Source of the DNA: Duganella sp. CF402
GTDB lineage: Bacteria > Pseudomonadota > Gammaproteobacteria > Burkholderiales > Burkholderiaceae_D
Assembly: GCF_900109645.1 (NCBI RefSeq)
Contig: NZ_FOBG01000001.1
Coordinates: 2,710,262-2,774,261, forward strand
Direction of reading: 5' to 3'
DNA length: 64,000 bases
Part shown: positions 34,286 through 42,791 of the stretch, piece after piece
Position numbering within the stretch: the first letter of the stretch is position 1
Layout: each line of letters starts with the position of its first letter
Notes under the pieces: model-generated
Told to the model about the DNA's origin: nothing
Seen by the model: the letters and a program-made list of their open reading frames with translations, nothing else
The model's database searches: none
Made by a program: the position numbers and the translations under genes

Positions 34286-35467
34286 TTAACGGCTGGCCTG
34301 GTTGGCGGCGCCCAGTGTCGGCAGGGCGGAGGTCAGGTCGATCCAGGCTTGGGGCACAGGATTTTCGCGGCTGCGCACACCGAAGAAGCTCACTACTTCG
34401 TTGCCTTCCTTGTCGTAGAACTCGACGTTCACCACGCCAGCGCGCTTGACGATGTAGCCGCTCACCAGCGCGCTGTCACGCAGGTGCAGGTTGAATTCGG
34501 GATCCAGCACGTTGAAGTAGCCGCCCGCTTCCTGCACTTTGTTGATCTTGCCGCTGTAGATCTGGATCGCCGAATCATTGCCCAGGAAGGCCATGATTTC
34601 CACCTGCTGCTTGGCCGCCGATTCCAGCAACTGGCGCACGGCTTGCGGTGCGATGCGCGTTACTTTGTCCACAGGGCCCAGACGCAGGCCCTGCTCGCGC
34701 GTTACGCCGAATTCGCTCAGCAGGCGGTTGAACTGGTGCACGTCGTTGATTTCATTCCAGGCCAGCTGGAATTCTTTCACGTCCACTGCGCTATCCGGCT
34801 TCAGCGCTTTCTTGGCCGGCGCGGCGGCCACGTTCAGCTCGGCGCTTTGCGATGGATTGCGGAAGTCGGCCACTATTTTGTCGAATACGGCCACGCCGGC
34901 GTCACTCTTCACGTACACCTTGTGCGCCGCGTTGCCCTGGGCGTCGAAGAATTGCAGGCTGCGCGACACCACCCCGTCCTTGCCCGGCTGGACCACCGCA
35001 AACGCGTACTTCCAGTTTTTGAAGGTGAAGCGCAGGTCGATCTCACCGCCCAGGTAGCCGCCGGCAATGTTGCGCATGCGCGCTTCGCGCTCTTTCTCTT
35101 TGTCCGCATCAAGGCCGGTGATCGGCTCTTGCGGCTTCATGCGCGTGGCCACACCGGTACGCTCGAGGATGGCGTTTTCGTTGCGCGTCATGGCCATGAC
35201 TTTGCCGAGGTCCAGCGCGCGGCGCATGATTTCACGCGGCACGTTCTCGCCTTCCTGCAAACGGGTCACGGTCTTGCCGATGCCGTTGGCGGCCAACAGT
35301 TCCGCTTCCGATACGTTCAGTTTGGCGAAGGCGTCGCGCAGCGCCAGCTTCGGTTGTTCGGCGCGCAGCGCTTCGTAGCGCTCGGTCAGACTGGCTGCGC
35401 CTGCCGGCAACGACGAGAGCAGCAAGGCGCCGGTCAGCGCCAGGGCAAATCGATGGTGGGGTTTCAT
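34286..35467 (-). CDS. HmuS/ChuS-type haem-degrading factor with signal peptide
   Basis: 393 aa with the two structural repeats of HmuS/HemS/ChuS: repeat 1 (about residues 25-200) has LRDAFAKLNVSEAELLAA and QFFDAQGNAAHKVYVKS; repeat 2 (about 225-385) has NRLLSEFGVTREQGLRLG, EIMAFLGNDSAIQIYSG and LDPEFNLHL. In this family a His of the HKVY region is the usual haem ligand. Unlike the cytoplasmic relatives, it opens with MKPHHRFALALTGALLLSSL and a cleavage site after AGA, a clear Sec signal. It follows the haem receptor by 11 bases. Whether it degrades, stores or hands over haem in the periplasm is unknown. Confidence 0.88.
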   Translation of the reverse strand: MKPHHRFALALTGALLLSSLPAGAASLTERYEALRAEQPKLALRDAFAKLNVSEAELLAANGIGKTVTRLQEGENVPREIMRRALDLGKVMAMTRNENAILERTGVATRMKPQEPITGLDADKEKEREARMRNIAGGYLGGEIDLRFTFKNWKYAFAVVQPGKDGVVSRSLQFFDAQGNAAHKVYVKSDAGVAVFDKIVADFRNPSQSAELNVAAAPAKKALKPDSAVDVKEFQLAWNEINDVHQFNRLLSEFGVTREQGLRLGPVDKVTRIAPQAVRQLLESAAKQQVEIMAFLGNDSAIQIYSGKINKVQEAGGYFNVLDPEFNLHLRDSALVSGYIVKRAGVVNVEFYDKEGNEVVSFFGVRSRENPVPQAWIDLTSALPTLGAANQASR

Positions 35468-35478
35468 AGTCTAGTTCC

Positions 35479-37785
35479 TTAGTAGATCACTTTGAGGTTG
35501 AAGGCATAGTTGCGGCCCGGACGCGACTGGCGTTCGATATCGGCCAGGGTCGCTGCCGTGGTGGCGGCAGGCAGGCTGCGCGACGAGGCGTAGTCCCAGT
35601 ACTTCTTGTCGCCCAGGTTGTACACGCCGCCGCTCAGCACGACGTGCTTGTTGATGTGCCAGTACGCAGTCAGGTCGAACACGGAATAGCCCGGCACGTC
35701 GAACATGGTGGTGGTGCTGCCGGTCAGCACGTCGCCGACGGCACGCTTGCCGCGCGCGGTGCTCGCGGTAAAGGCCGCGCCAGCGATGTCGCTGTCGTAG
35801 GCGAAGGTGGCGTTGGCCTTGTACGGCTGCACCGATGCCAGGTCTGCCTGCTTGCCGGTGGCGGTGTTTTCCGAAGTACCTTTGGAGGCGCCGGCCGCCA
35901 GGTTGACGCTGTAGCCTTTCATGCTTGGCAGCCATTGGCCCAGCGTGAAGTGGGCGTTGAACTCGGCGCCGTAGATCTTGGCCTTGCCGATATTTTCAGG
36001 ACGGTACAGGCCAAAGGTGATGGTCGGGTAGTTGACCGGATCGGCCGGCTGCGTGGCGTACTCGATGAAGTTGCTGTACTGGGTGTTGAACACCGAGGCG
36101 CTGAATTCCACGCCCGGTGTGGGTGCGCCTTTCAGGCCCAGTTCGAAGGCGTTGCTGGTTTCCTTCTTCAGGTCCGGATTGCCCAGCACGGCGTAGCCAT
36201 TGCCGGCGCCGGTGTAGCTGAAGGAATCGTAGGTGCCGGTACGCTCGGCTGCCGATGGCAGGCGCGTGCCGCGCGAGTACTGTGCGAAGGCGTTGAAGTT
36301 CGGTACCAGTTCCACCGACAGGTTCAACGACGGCGTCAGGAAGGAATCGGTTTCTTCCTTGATTTCCTTGGCCGCGTTTGGCACTGCCACCGCGTACTTG
36401 GACAGGTTCTGCGGCGTCAACTTGCGCTGTTCGGCGCGCAGGCCCGGCGTCAGCGTGGCTTGATGGCCGGCTAGCGCGAAGCCGAATTCGCTGCGCACGT
36501 AGGCGGCGAATTTGTCGGTGTCCATGTCGGCCATGCGGTACTTGCTGGTGTACTGGTGCGCGCCGGTGGCCACCACCAGACGGTCCTCGGTCCACGGACG
36601 GCGGCTTTCCAGTTGTTCGTACAGCAGGCCGTAGCTCAGCAGATTGCCGACGCCCAGTTGCTTGGTGGCGTCCAGCGACAGGCCCTTGCTGTCGTTGTAG
36701 TAGCCGGTGTTGATGTCGCGCACGTACTTCTGGCCGGTCGACACGTAGTCGGCGTGGGTCAGGTCAACCACTTCGGCTTTTTGCGAGTAGAGCTTGGTGT
36801 CCAGCGTATCGAACAGGGCGAAGCCGGTCGGGGTCCACTGGTGGTCGACGCTGAAGCGGGTGCGCTTGGTGTTCGACTCTTGCGAGACGCCGGTCGGGTA
36901 CAGGGTGCTGGTCTTGTTGTCGTAGGCGCGGGTGTGCTCGGCCTTGAAGCTGTCGATGGCGAAGTTCAGTTTCTGGCCTGGGGCGATAGTCCAGTTCAGC
37001 TTGGCCAGCACGGCGTCCGAATTCCAGTCGTCCGGATTCAGCGGCGTGTTGCTCTTGCTGTCGGCCTGCTCGCCGTCGCGGTGCACGGCCACGATCAGTG
37101 CTTTCAGCGCTGGATTGATTTCGGTGGCGGCAGTCACCGCGTGCATGCGGGCCGCGTGGTCCGAGGTGTAGCCGAATTTGTAGTCGGCGTAGAGCTTGCG
37201 CTTGCCGTCCAGGTAGTCTTCCGGCGACTTGGTCACGAACGATACCGAACCGCCCAGGCCCGGCGTGCCGGCGCCGGCTGGCGATGAGCCGGAACCGATG
37301 CGCACGTCGCGGAAGGTTTCTGGATCGAAGTAGTCGCGGCCGATACCGAAGCCGTTCAGCGTGGTGCCGTCCGGTTTCGGTGCCGCGTCCGGCAGCGAGA
37401 TGCCGTCCAGCTCCAGGCTGACCCGGTTGCCTTCGACGCCACGGATGTTGATGCCGGTGTTGCCTGGACTATCCCACACGCTGCCGCCGCCACTGGCCGC
37501 CGCCGGCACGCTGATCAGCGGCGAATAGCGCGCGATGTTGCCCATGTCGACGGCATTGTTCTGCTCCAGCTGGCGCGCGCTGATGCTGGTGGTAGTGCCG
37601 TTACGGGTGGAGTTGGCGTCGTCGCGCTTGGCCTGGACCAGGATTTCGGACAGTTCGCCGGCCGGCTTGGCTTCCTGCGCAAACGCCGGCAAGGCGACCG
37701 CGCCCAACATCACCAGCAGGGCGGATCGGACGTGAAGGGACAAAGGCGCGGCCGTGTGCCGGGCGCCCGTAGGGGTAGCGACCAT
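35479..37785 (-). CDS. TonB-dependent haem/haemoglobin receptor
   Basis: 768 aa outer-membrane receptor. Signal peptide in the first 36 residues (VRSALLVMLGAVALPAFAQ). The plug holds INIRGVEGNRVSLELDGISL near residues 110-130. The barrel has the haem-receptor signatures RLPSAAERTG, GNPDLKKETSNAFELGLKG (the NPDL box) and NLGDKKYWDY near the end, with C-terminal NLKVIY. This matches the HmuR/HutA family that takes haem from haemoproteins. It is preceded by a Fur-box-like site and followed by the HmuS-like gene, so iron-controlled co-expression is expected. HmuTUV importer genes are absent from the window. Confidence 0.93.
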   Translation of the reverse strand: MVATPTGARHTAAPLSLHVRSALLVMLGAVALPAFAQEAKPAGELSEILVQAKRDDANSTRNGTTTSISARQLEQNNAVDMGNIARYSPLISVPAAASGGGSVWDSPGNTGINIRGVEGNRVSLELDGISLPDAAPKPDGTTLNGFGIGRDYFDPETFRDVRIGSGSSPAGAGTPGLGGSVSFVTKSPEDYLDGKRKLYADYKFGYTSDHAARMHAVTAATEINPALKALIVAVHRDGEQADSKSNTPLNPDDWNSDAVLAKLNWTIAPGQKLNFAIDSFKAEHTRAYDNKTSTLYPTGVSQESNTKRTRFSVDHQWTPTGFALFDTLDTKLYSQKAEVVDLTHADYVSTGQKYVRDINTGYYNDSKGLSLDATKQLGVGNLLSYGLLYEQLESRRPWTEDRLVVATGAHQYTSKYRMADMDTDKFAAYVRSEFGFALAGHQATLTPGLRAEQRKLTPQNLSKYAVAVPNAAKEIKEETDSFLTPSLNLSVELVPNFNAFAQYSRGTRLPSAAERTGTYDSFSYTGAGNGYAVLGNPDLKKETSNAFELGLKGAPTPGVEFSASVFNTQYSNFIEYATQPADPVNYPTITFGLYRPENIGKAKIYGAEFNAHFTLGQWLPSMKGYSVNLAAGASKGTSENTATGKQADLASVQPYKANATFAYDSDIAGAAFTASTARGKRAVGDVLTGSTTTMFDVPGYSVFDLTAYWHINKHVVLSGGVYNLGDKKYWDYASSRSLPAATTAATLADIERQSRPGRNYAFNLKVIY

Positions 37786-37861
37786 AAATATCCAAGAGAG
37801 AGTAGTGTTGAACGGCTGGCTCTCGGACTACCGATGATCGCTGGCAAAAGCGCATCTTAAC

Positions 37862-37880
37862 AATAATGATTCTCATTTAC
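37862..37880. promoter_or_regulatory. Fur box upstream of the haem receptor gene
   Basis: The 19 bases match 14 of 19 positions of the palindromic Fur consensus (GATAATGATAATCATTATC); the core reads TAATGATTCTCATT. It lies 77 bases upstream of the receptor ATG and 16 bases past the stop of the second gamma-carbonic anhydrase gene. Fur binding is inferred. Confidence 0.8.
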
Positions 37881-37895
37881 AAGACAAAAATGAGA

Positions 37896-38426
37896 TCATC
37901 CCTTCAAGTAATTGTTCTTCACGCGCACATAGTGCTCGGCGGAGTATTTGAGGTAGGCGATTTCTTCCGGCGTCAGCGCCCTCACCTTGGCGGCCGGACG
38001 GCCCACATACAGGTGGCCGCTTTCCAGCACTTTGCCCGGCGAAACCAGGCTGCCGGCGCCGACCATCACCTGGTCCTGCACCACCACGTCGTCCATGATG
38101 ATGGCGCCCATGCCGATCAGCACTTCATTGCCGATGGTGCATCCATGCAGCATGGCCTGGTGGCCGATGGTCACGTAGTCGCCGATGATCAGCGGCGAGC
38201 CGTCCGACTTGGCCGCGTTCTTGTGCGACACGTGGCACATGGCGAAGTCCTGCACGTTGGTGCAGTTGCCGATAACGATGCGGTTCACATCGCCGCGCAG
38301 CACGGTGTTGCACCAGATCGAGCAATCCTTGCCGACCGTGACATCGCCGATCACGGTGGCGGTTTCGTGCAAGTAGAGGCCCTCGCCAAATTGCGGTGAG
38401 GTGTTCAGGTAAGAAGAAACGGGCAT
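37896..38426 (-). CDS. gamma-carbonic anhydrase-like hexapeptide protein, second copy
   Basis: 176 aa. Hexapeptide-repeat beta helix (residues about 15-145) with the metal-binding His pattern: CHVSHKN near 65-71 and [14 protein letters not shown] near 87-100. A C-terminal helix (TPEEIAYLKYSAEHYVRV) follows. It differs from the copy at 27.2 kb by an insert around HVSHKNAAKSDGSP. PaaY thioesterases of phenylacetate catabolism share this fold, so it could be an acyl-CoA thioesterase or a carbonic anhydrase. It lies between the haem receptor and the GST gene; the GST and this gene are 27 bases apart, probably co-transcribed. Confidence 0.9.
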   Translation of the reverse strand: MPVSSYLNTSPQFGEGLYLHETATVIGDVTVGKDCSIWCNTVLRGDVNRIVIGNCTNVQDFAMCHVSHKNAAKSDGSPLIIGDYVTIGHQAMLHGCTIGNEVLIGMGAIIMDDVVVQDQVMVGAGSLVSPGKVLESGHLYVGRPAAKVRALTPEEIAYLKYSAEHYVRVKNNYLKG

Positions 38427-38453
38427 TGCGGGATTCCTTAATCGCGAGATAAA

Positions 38454-39086
38454 TCAGCCTTGGTACGTGGCGTCGCCGTGCGGTGCGGCCTTGAATTCAG
38501 GCAGTTGCTCGGCCTGCTGCGAATAGGCAGCCAGCGCCGGATAGCGGGCGGCAGGCGCCACTTCCGGCAGCATCTGCTGGATGAAGTGCCAGGTAATGGC
38601 CATCATCACGCCAGGCGGCGGGATATCGGCGCTGCTCACCGGCAGCGGCTGCTTCACCTGCTCGGCTTCCAGCACATCGAGCGCGGACAGCAGTTGCTGG
38701 GTGACGCGCTCCAGCCACGGCTGGTGCAGCTTTTCGGCCGGGCGCACATTGTGCTCGTAGACGATCTGCACCGCCTTGTCGCAGGCGGCCAGCGCAAAGC
38801 CCAGCAGCGACTGCGAGCGCATCAACTCGGTCGGCATGGACGGCGTGCGGCGCGCGGCCGGGCGGGCGATGGCTTCGGCGTATTGCAGGATCAGGGTGGA
38901 ATCCATCAGCACGTTGCCGTCCTCGTCCACCAGTGTCGGCGCCTTCACCACCGGGTTGATCTGGCGGAACTGGTCGTAGGTGCGGAACACCGACAGCGAC
39001 TGGTGCTCGAAGCGGATGCCCAGCAGTTGCAAGGACACCGCCACACGGCGGACGTAAGGTGAATCCAGCATGCCGATCAATTTCAT
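38454..39086 (-). CDS. glutathione S-transferase family protein
   Basis: 210 aa cytosolic-type GST. The thioredoxin-fold N-domain starts MKLIGMLDSPYVRRVAVSL, where S9 is the probable glutathione-activating residue, and contains the cis-Pro region VKAPTLVDEDG and the DSTLILQYAE glutathione-binding segment near 62-71. The C-terminal helical domain spans about 85-205. The substrate is unknown. Its ATG overlaps the racemase stop by four bases, and it belongs to a run of small coupled enzyme genes (VOC-racemase-GST-hexapeptide). Confidence 0.9.
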   Translation of the reverse strand: MKLIGMLDSPYVRRVAVSLQLLGIRFEHQSLSVFRTYDQFRQINPVVKAPTLVDEDGNVLMDSTLILQYAEAIARPAARRTPSMPTELMRSQSLLGFALAACDKAVQIVYEHNVRPAEKLHQPWLERVTQQLLSALDVLEAEQVKQPLPVSSADIPPPGVMMAITWHFIQQMLPEVAPAARYPALAAYSQQAEQLPEFKAAPHGDATYQG

Positions 39087-39787
39087 ATCTGCTCCTCGTT
39101 AATGGCCCAAAGGGCGGCACTTTGCGCGTGAATGGACGTGGTGTCAAATAGTGGCACGCTGGCGTCCGCCTGCGCTACCAGCAGCGAGATTTCGGTGCAG
39201 CCGAGGATGACGGCCTGTGCGCCCTGCTCCACCAGGCCGGCGATGATGCGGCGGTACTCGTCGCGCGAGGAATCCAGCACTTTGCCGAGGCACAGTTCTT
39301 CGTAGATGATGCGGTGAACGATGTCGCGGTCGGTCGGCGCCGGCACTACCACGTCGAGGCCATGCAGTTCGCGCAGGCGGTCTTTGTAGAACGGCTGCTC
39401 CATCGTGAATCGCGTGCCCAGCAGGCCGATCTTGCGCATGCCGGCAAGCTTGATCGCCTGCGCGGTCGGGTCGGCGATGTGGAACAGCGGAATGCTGACC
39501 GCGCCTTCAATGGCGGGCGCCACCTTGTGCATGGTGTTCGTGCACAGCACGATGAAGTCCGCGCCGGCGGCCTGCAAGGCGCGCGCCGCATCGGCCATCA
39601 TCACGCCAGCAGCATCCCAGTCGCCCGCATGCTGCAGGCGCTCGACTTCGTGGAAGTCCACGCTGTACAACACCAGCTTGGCGGAATGCAGCCCGCCCAA
39701 TTGCTGCTTGATGGTTTCGTTGATCTGGCGGTAGTACGGCACGGTCGATTCCCAACTCATGCCGCCAATTAGTCCTAGGGTTTTCAT
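39083..39787 (-). CDS. aspartate/glutamate racemase family protein
   Basis: 234 aa. Start MKTLGLIGGMSWESTVPYY, a signature of the YgeA/RacX-like aspartate racemase group. The two catalytic cysteines are C82 (VLCTNTMH) and C197 (LGCTEIS), so both proton-transfer residues are present. Cofactor independent; may interconvert D/L amino acids such as aspartate or broader substrates. Its ATG overlaps the VOC gene stop (39784-39787) and its stop overlaps the GST start, making a tightly packed unit. Confidence 0.93.
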   Translation of the reverse strand: MKTLGLIGGMSWESTVPYYRQINETIKQQLGGLHSAKLVLYSVDFHEVERLQHAGDWDAAGVMMADAARALQAAGADFIVLCTNTMHKVAPAIEGAVSIPLFHIADPTAQAIKLAGMRKIGLLGTRFTMEQPFYKDRLRELHGLDVVVPAPTDRDIVHRIIYEELCLGKVLDSSRDEYRRIIAGLVEQGAQAVILGCTEISLLVAQADASVPLFDTTSIHAQSAALWAINEEQI

Positions 39788-40164
39788 CGTGCGTAGCTGA
39801 CTGTGAGGATTTCCCACTGGTGGCCGTCCGGCTCGTTCCAGTAGACGATGCTGCCGTCGTTCCATTTGCCGACCGCGTTGTCGGCCGGCCCGAATACGGA
39901 GCTGCGGTAAGGGATGCCCTTGGCGGCGATGCGGCCGAGGATGGCGTCGAACTCCGGCTGGGTAACGCGGAAGCAGTAATGCGTGAGCGGGATCGGCGCC
40001 GGCCAGGTGTCGAAGTCGATGGTCAGACCGTCACTGACGAACACCGGCGCGAACGGGCCGGTGCCGGTTGGGGACCAGCGTACGTCCAGCAGTTCCGCCA
40101 GCAACCGCGCCGACGCGATCTTGTCGTGCGCGGGAATGATCAGGTGATCCAGTTCGATAGCCAT
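39784..40164 (-). CDS. VOC-fold (glyoxalase-like) protein
   Basis: 126 aa. The start at 40164 is fixed by a perfect AAGGAGG five bases upstream. Vicinal-oxygen-chelate fold: IELDHLIIPAHDKIASARLL at residues 2-21, HYCFRV near 62-67 and SIVYWNEPDGHQWEIL near 104-119. Possible metal ligands are H5, H62 and E118. Members include glyoxalase, fosfomycin-resistance and dioxygenase enzymes; no specific activity can be named. First gene of the VOC-racemase-GST-hexapeptide run. Confidence 0.87.
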   Translation of the reverse strand: MAIELDHLIIPAHDKIASARLLAELLDVRWSPTGTGPFAPVFVSDGLTIDFDTWPAPIPLTHYCFRVTQPEFDAILGRIAAKGIPYRSSVFGPADNAVGKWNDGSIVYWNEPDGHQWEILTVSYAR

Positions 40165-40203
40165 AGGCACCTCCTTGAATCTCCCATTCTAGCTGCTTTT
40201 TTA

Positions 40204-41115
40204 TCAAGACTGCATCAGTACCGTGGCGCCGCGCGCCAGCGAACGCACCACTTGCATCACGTCCCAGTTGGTCAGGCGCACGCAGCCGTGCGACTGGGTC
40301 TTGCCGATCTTGCCCGGCTCCGGCGTGCCGTGGATGCCGTAGTGCTCGATGGTCAGGTCGATCCACGCCAGCCCGACCGGATTGTTGGGACCGGCCGCGA
40401 TACGGGCCTTGGTGTCGCCGGCCTTGGCGTCCCAGAACAGTTTCGGGTTGTAGCGGTACTCCGGATTGGTGGCTACGCCGCGCACCTGCCAGCGCCCCTC
40501 GGGCAGCGGATCGTGCTTGCTGCCGGTGCTGGCCGGGAATTGCGCGAACGGCGTGCCGCCCTCGTCGAGCAGGGTCAGCGTGCCCTCCTTCGCATCGACC
40601 AGCACCGAGGCCGCCTTCGGCAGCGGCTTGATGATGGCCACATTCGGCACCAGCAATTGCTCGCCGGCGCGCGTCATCTTCTTGCCGGGATTCAGGCGGC
40701 GCAGCAGATCGGGACTGCAATGGAAGCGCTCGCCCAGTGCCTCAGCCAGGCTGGCGTAGCCGAGCGCGGGCAGCTTGGCCTTGCCCGCCATGTCGGCCGG
40801 CACCCTGGCGTACGGGCCGGCCACGTCCTGCGCGGTCAAGATGTAGACTTCCAGCACCGGCGCCTGGTCGCGCTCCAGTTCCTTCCACGTGGCGGCATCG
40901 AGCTTGCCGGTGACGCGCAGCTGGCGCAGCTTCTGGAAGCCGCGCACGGCCTGCCGCATATTGCTGCCTTCGGCCGCATCCATCTCGCCGGGAGAAAAGT
41001 GCGCGCGGTCCAGCAGCACTTGCGCGCGCAATATGTTGGTAGCGGATGGCGACAGCGCCGGCTCGGCGGCGGCAAGGCCGGCGGCCAACATTAGGACAGG
41101 AAATAAAGCTTTCAA
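40204..41115 (-). CDS. L,D-transpeptidase (YkuD) with peptidoglycan-binding N-terminus
   Basis: 303 aa exported enzyme that makes 3-3 cross-links or anchors proteins in peptidoglycan. A TTG at 41115 is the likely start: it opens a signal peptide (KALFPVLMLAAGLAAA) and avoids overlapping the upstream VOC gene. An N-terminal peptidoglycan-binding-like helical part (RQAVRGFQKLRQLRVTGKLD) is followed by a LysM-like stretch (LGERFHCSPDLLRRLNPG). The catalytic YkuD motif is complete: HGTPEPGKIG then SHGCVRLTNWD with the nucleophilic Cys. Start-codon choice is less certain than the function. Confidence 0.9.
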   Translation of the reverse strand: MKALFPVLMLAAGLAAAEPALSPSATNILRAQVLLDRAHFSPGEMDAAEGSNMRQAVRGFQKLRQLRVTGKLDAATWKELERDQAPVLEVYILTAQDVAGPYARVPADMAGKAKLPALGYASLAEALGERFHCSPDLLRRLNPGKKMTRAGEQLLVPNVAIIKPLPKAASVLVDAKEGTLTLLDEGGTPFAQFPASTGSKHDPLPEGRWQVRGVATNPEYRYNPKLFWDAKAGDTKARIAAGPNNPVGLAWIDLTIEHYGIHGTPEPGKIGKTQSHGCVRLTNWDVMQVVRSLARGATVLMQS

Positions 41116-41153
41116 ACCAGACTCGAATTCAATCAGGGAGCCGCATTCTATCC

Positions 41154-41537
41154 TTAACCATTGATTTGCTGCGCGACTTCCCAACTGTGTCCGGCAGGAT
41201 CGACAAAGTTCGCGGTGCGCATGCCCCACGGGCGGTCCAGCGGTCCTTGCAGCAGCGTCACGCCGCGCTGCCTGAGCTGGGCGCAGATCGCATCCACATC
41301 CGGCACCCAGATGCTGATCTGGAAGCGCGAACCAGCCTCGCGCGGCGCCACCACGCCGGGCGCGATAATCTCCGGCGCATTGGCGACTTTCAGCAAGTTG
41401 ATGAGCACGCTATCGAACTTGAACACGGTGCAGTTGGCGTCCTCATACACGACGGGCGCCTCGAACACTTCCACATAAAACGCCTTCGCTGCCGGCAGGT
41501 CTTCCACGAACAAACTGATGGCGCTGATGTGCTTCAT
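41154..41537 (-). CDS. VOC-fold (glyoxalase-like) protein
   Basis: 127 aa. VOC fold with HISAISLFVEDLPAAKAFYV at residues 3-22, VYEDANCTVFKFD and FQISIWVPDVDAIC near 75-88, then NFVDPAGHSWEV near the end. H3, and the terminal H/E pair in GHSWEV, are the usual metal positions. The second such gene in 1.4 kb, but not similar enough in detail to call a tandem duplicate by eye. It lies 3 bases after the binding-protein gene 41541-42374 and may be co-transcribed with it. Function not assigned. Confidence 0.85.
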   Translation of the reverse strand: MKHISAISLFVEDLPAAKAFYVEVFEAPVVYEDANCTVFKFDSVLINLLKVANAPEIIAPGVVAPREAGSRFQISIWVPDVDAICAQLRQRGVTLLQGPLDRPWGMRTANFVDPAGHSWEVAQQING

Positions 41538-41540
41538 GGT

Positions 41541-42374
41541 TTAATCCTTGCGGTAGCGTTGCATGACGTAGCCGAGGCGGCTGCGGTTCTTGTCGAGCCA
41601 GGTCCACAGGGCTTCGCTTTGCGGCGTGTGGGCGCGGTAGAAGTTGTCGTTGAAGGCCAGCCAGACGCGGATGTTCATCAAGGGCTGCGGCAACTGCACC
41701 ACCTCGCCCTTGTATTTGTCCAGCGTCTGCTTGAGGTGGGCCGGCGCCACCGCCGCCACCACCACGCCGTCCACCCGGCCCAGCCGCAGCTTTTCGATAT
41801 TGCGTTCAAGGTCGCGGCCGCCCTCATCCAGCGTCAGGCCGGCGTCGCGCAGGCGCGCGGCGTAGGCATTGCCTTGCGCGATGCCCAGCGTCTTGCCCTT
41901 GAAGTAGTTGATGGGATTGGTATTCAGCGGCAGCTTGTCCCTGGCGCGCACCAGCACCAGCACTTTGTTGTGCAGCGCGCGTTCAAGATCGATATTGCCG
42001 GCCTTGTCTTTCGGCAGCGCGATCTCGGCCGGATAGAAACTCTGCTCGCCGAGCGGCGCCAGGTCGATGTCGCCGTTGGCCAGCGCCACCCGCAGGCGCG
42101 CTACCGGCAGCCGCACCCAGATCGGCGCGCAACCAAAGCCGGAACCGAGCACGGCGTCGCGGATCAGGTCGACCGCCGCGCCGGGCGGATCGGGCACCTT
42201 GTCGCCTTCGCCCAGCCAGTACGGTGGACGGTTCTGGTCCATATAACCGACCCGGACCGGGATGCAAGGCCCGGCCGGCGCCGGGACGACGGGCGCAGAC
42301 ACAGGCGACGCGCTTGCGATCACAGGCACGACGGCGGCAACGGCCAACAGGAATATGCCAGCGCGCAGCGTCAT
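41541..42374 (-). CDS. periplasmic solute-binding protein, amino-acid/PBPb type
   Basis: 277 aa. The start at 42374 has GAGG six bases upstream; signal peptide MTLRAGIFLLAVAAVVPVIASA. The mature part follows the family-3 bacterial extracellular solute-binding fold: VRVGYMDQNRPPYW near residue 43, AAVDLIRDAVLGSGFG, LANGDIDLAPLG and TLGIAQGNAYAARL. No ABC permease or ATPase lies beside it, so it is an orphan; such proteins may also act as sensors. It starts 8 bases after ftsB on the same strand. Confidence 0.82.
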   Translation of the reverse strand: MTLRAGIFLLAVAAVVPVIASASPVSAPVVPAPAGPCIPVRVGYMDQNRPPYWLGEGDKVPDPPGAAVDLIRDAVLGSGFGCAPIWVRLPVARLRVALANGDIDLAPLGEQSFYPAEIALPKDKAGNIDLERALHNKVLVLVRARDKLPLNTNPINYFKGKTLGIAQGNAYAARLRDAGLTLDEGGRDLERNIEKLRLGRVDGVVVAAVAPAHLKQTLDKYKGEVVQLPQPLMNIRVWLAFNDNFYRAHTPQSEALWTWLDKNRSRLGYVMQRYRKD

Positions 42375-42382
42375 GTCAGGCC

Positions 42383-42712
42383 TCACTGCTTGGGAGGTTC
42401 AGCCGGCTTGGACGCCAGCGGGGCAAGCGCGGCCGATTGGCCCTTGCCGACGATTTGCACGAAAATCTCGTTTTGCTTGATCATATTGAGCTCGTAGCGA
42501 GCCCGTTCCTCGACCGCGCCGGTGCCGTCCTTGAGGTCGCGCACTTCGGAGTCGAGCTTGGCGTTGCGGGCGATCAGTTCCGCGTTCTTCTGGTGCGCCG
42601 CCGCCACCTGCCCCTCGAAATCCTTGACGCGCAGCCAGCCGCCCTTCCCCAGCCACAGCGGGTATTGGATCAATAGCAGCAGGAAGGCCAGGCCCAGAGT
42701 AATCAAACGCAT
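42383..42712 (-). CDS. ftsB: cell division protein FtsB
   Basis: 109 aa bitopic division protein that forms FtsQLB. One N-terminal membrane segment ([19 protein letters not shown], residues 3-21), then the GKGGWLRV turn, a coiled coil (about 35-62, [20 protein letters not shown]) and the conserved [15 protein letters not shown] near residues 70-85. The start at 42712 is set by the conserved MRL opening. Downstream of eno as in other beta- and gammaproteobacteria, though 374 bases away because an Rpn remnant lies between. Confidence 0.93.
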   Translation of the reverse strand: MRLITLGLAFLLLLIQYPLWLGKGGWLRVKDFEGQVAAAHQKNAELIARNAKLDSEVRDLKDGTGAVEERARYELNMIKQNEIFVQIVGKGQSAALAPLASKPAEPPKQ

Positions 42713-42791
42713 AGAAAAATGGCAGCGCCAGGGAGTCCCGGCCATGTATTGCAAAATTACCTTCCATTATATAACGACACCGCGCTGGTAA

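Noticed and set aside
30129..37785. Genomic island spanning receptors, toxin-antitoxin pair and haem locus
   Set aside because: No integrase, tRNA junction or flanking repeats were seen; coding style is uniform apart from the toxin-antitoxin genes.
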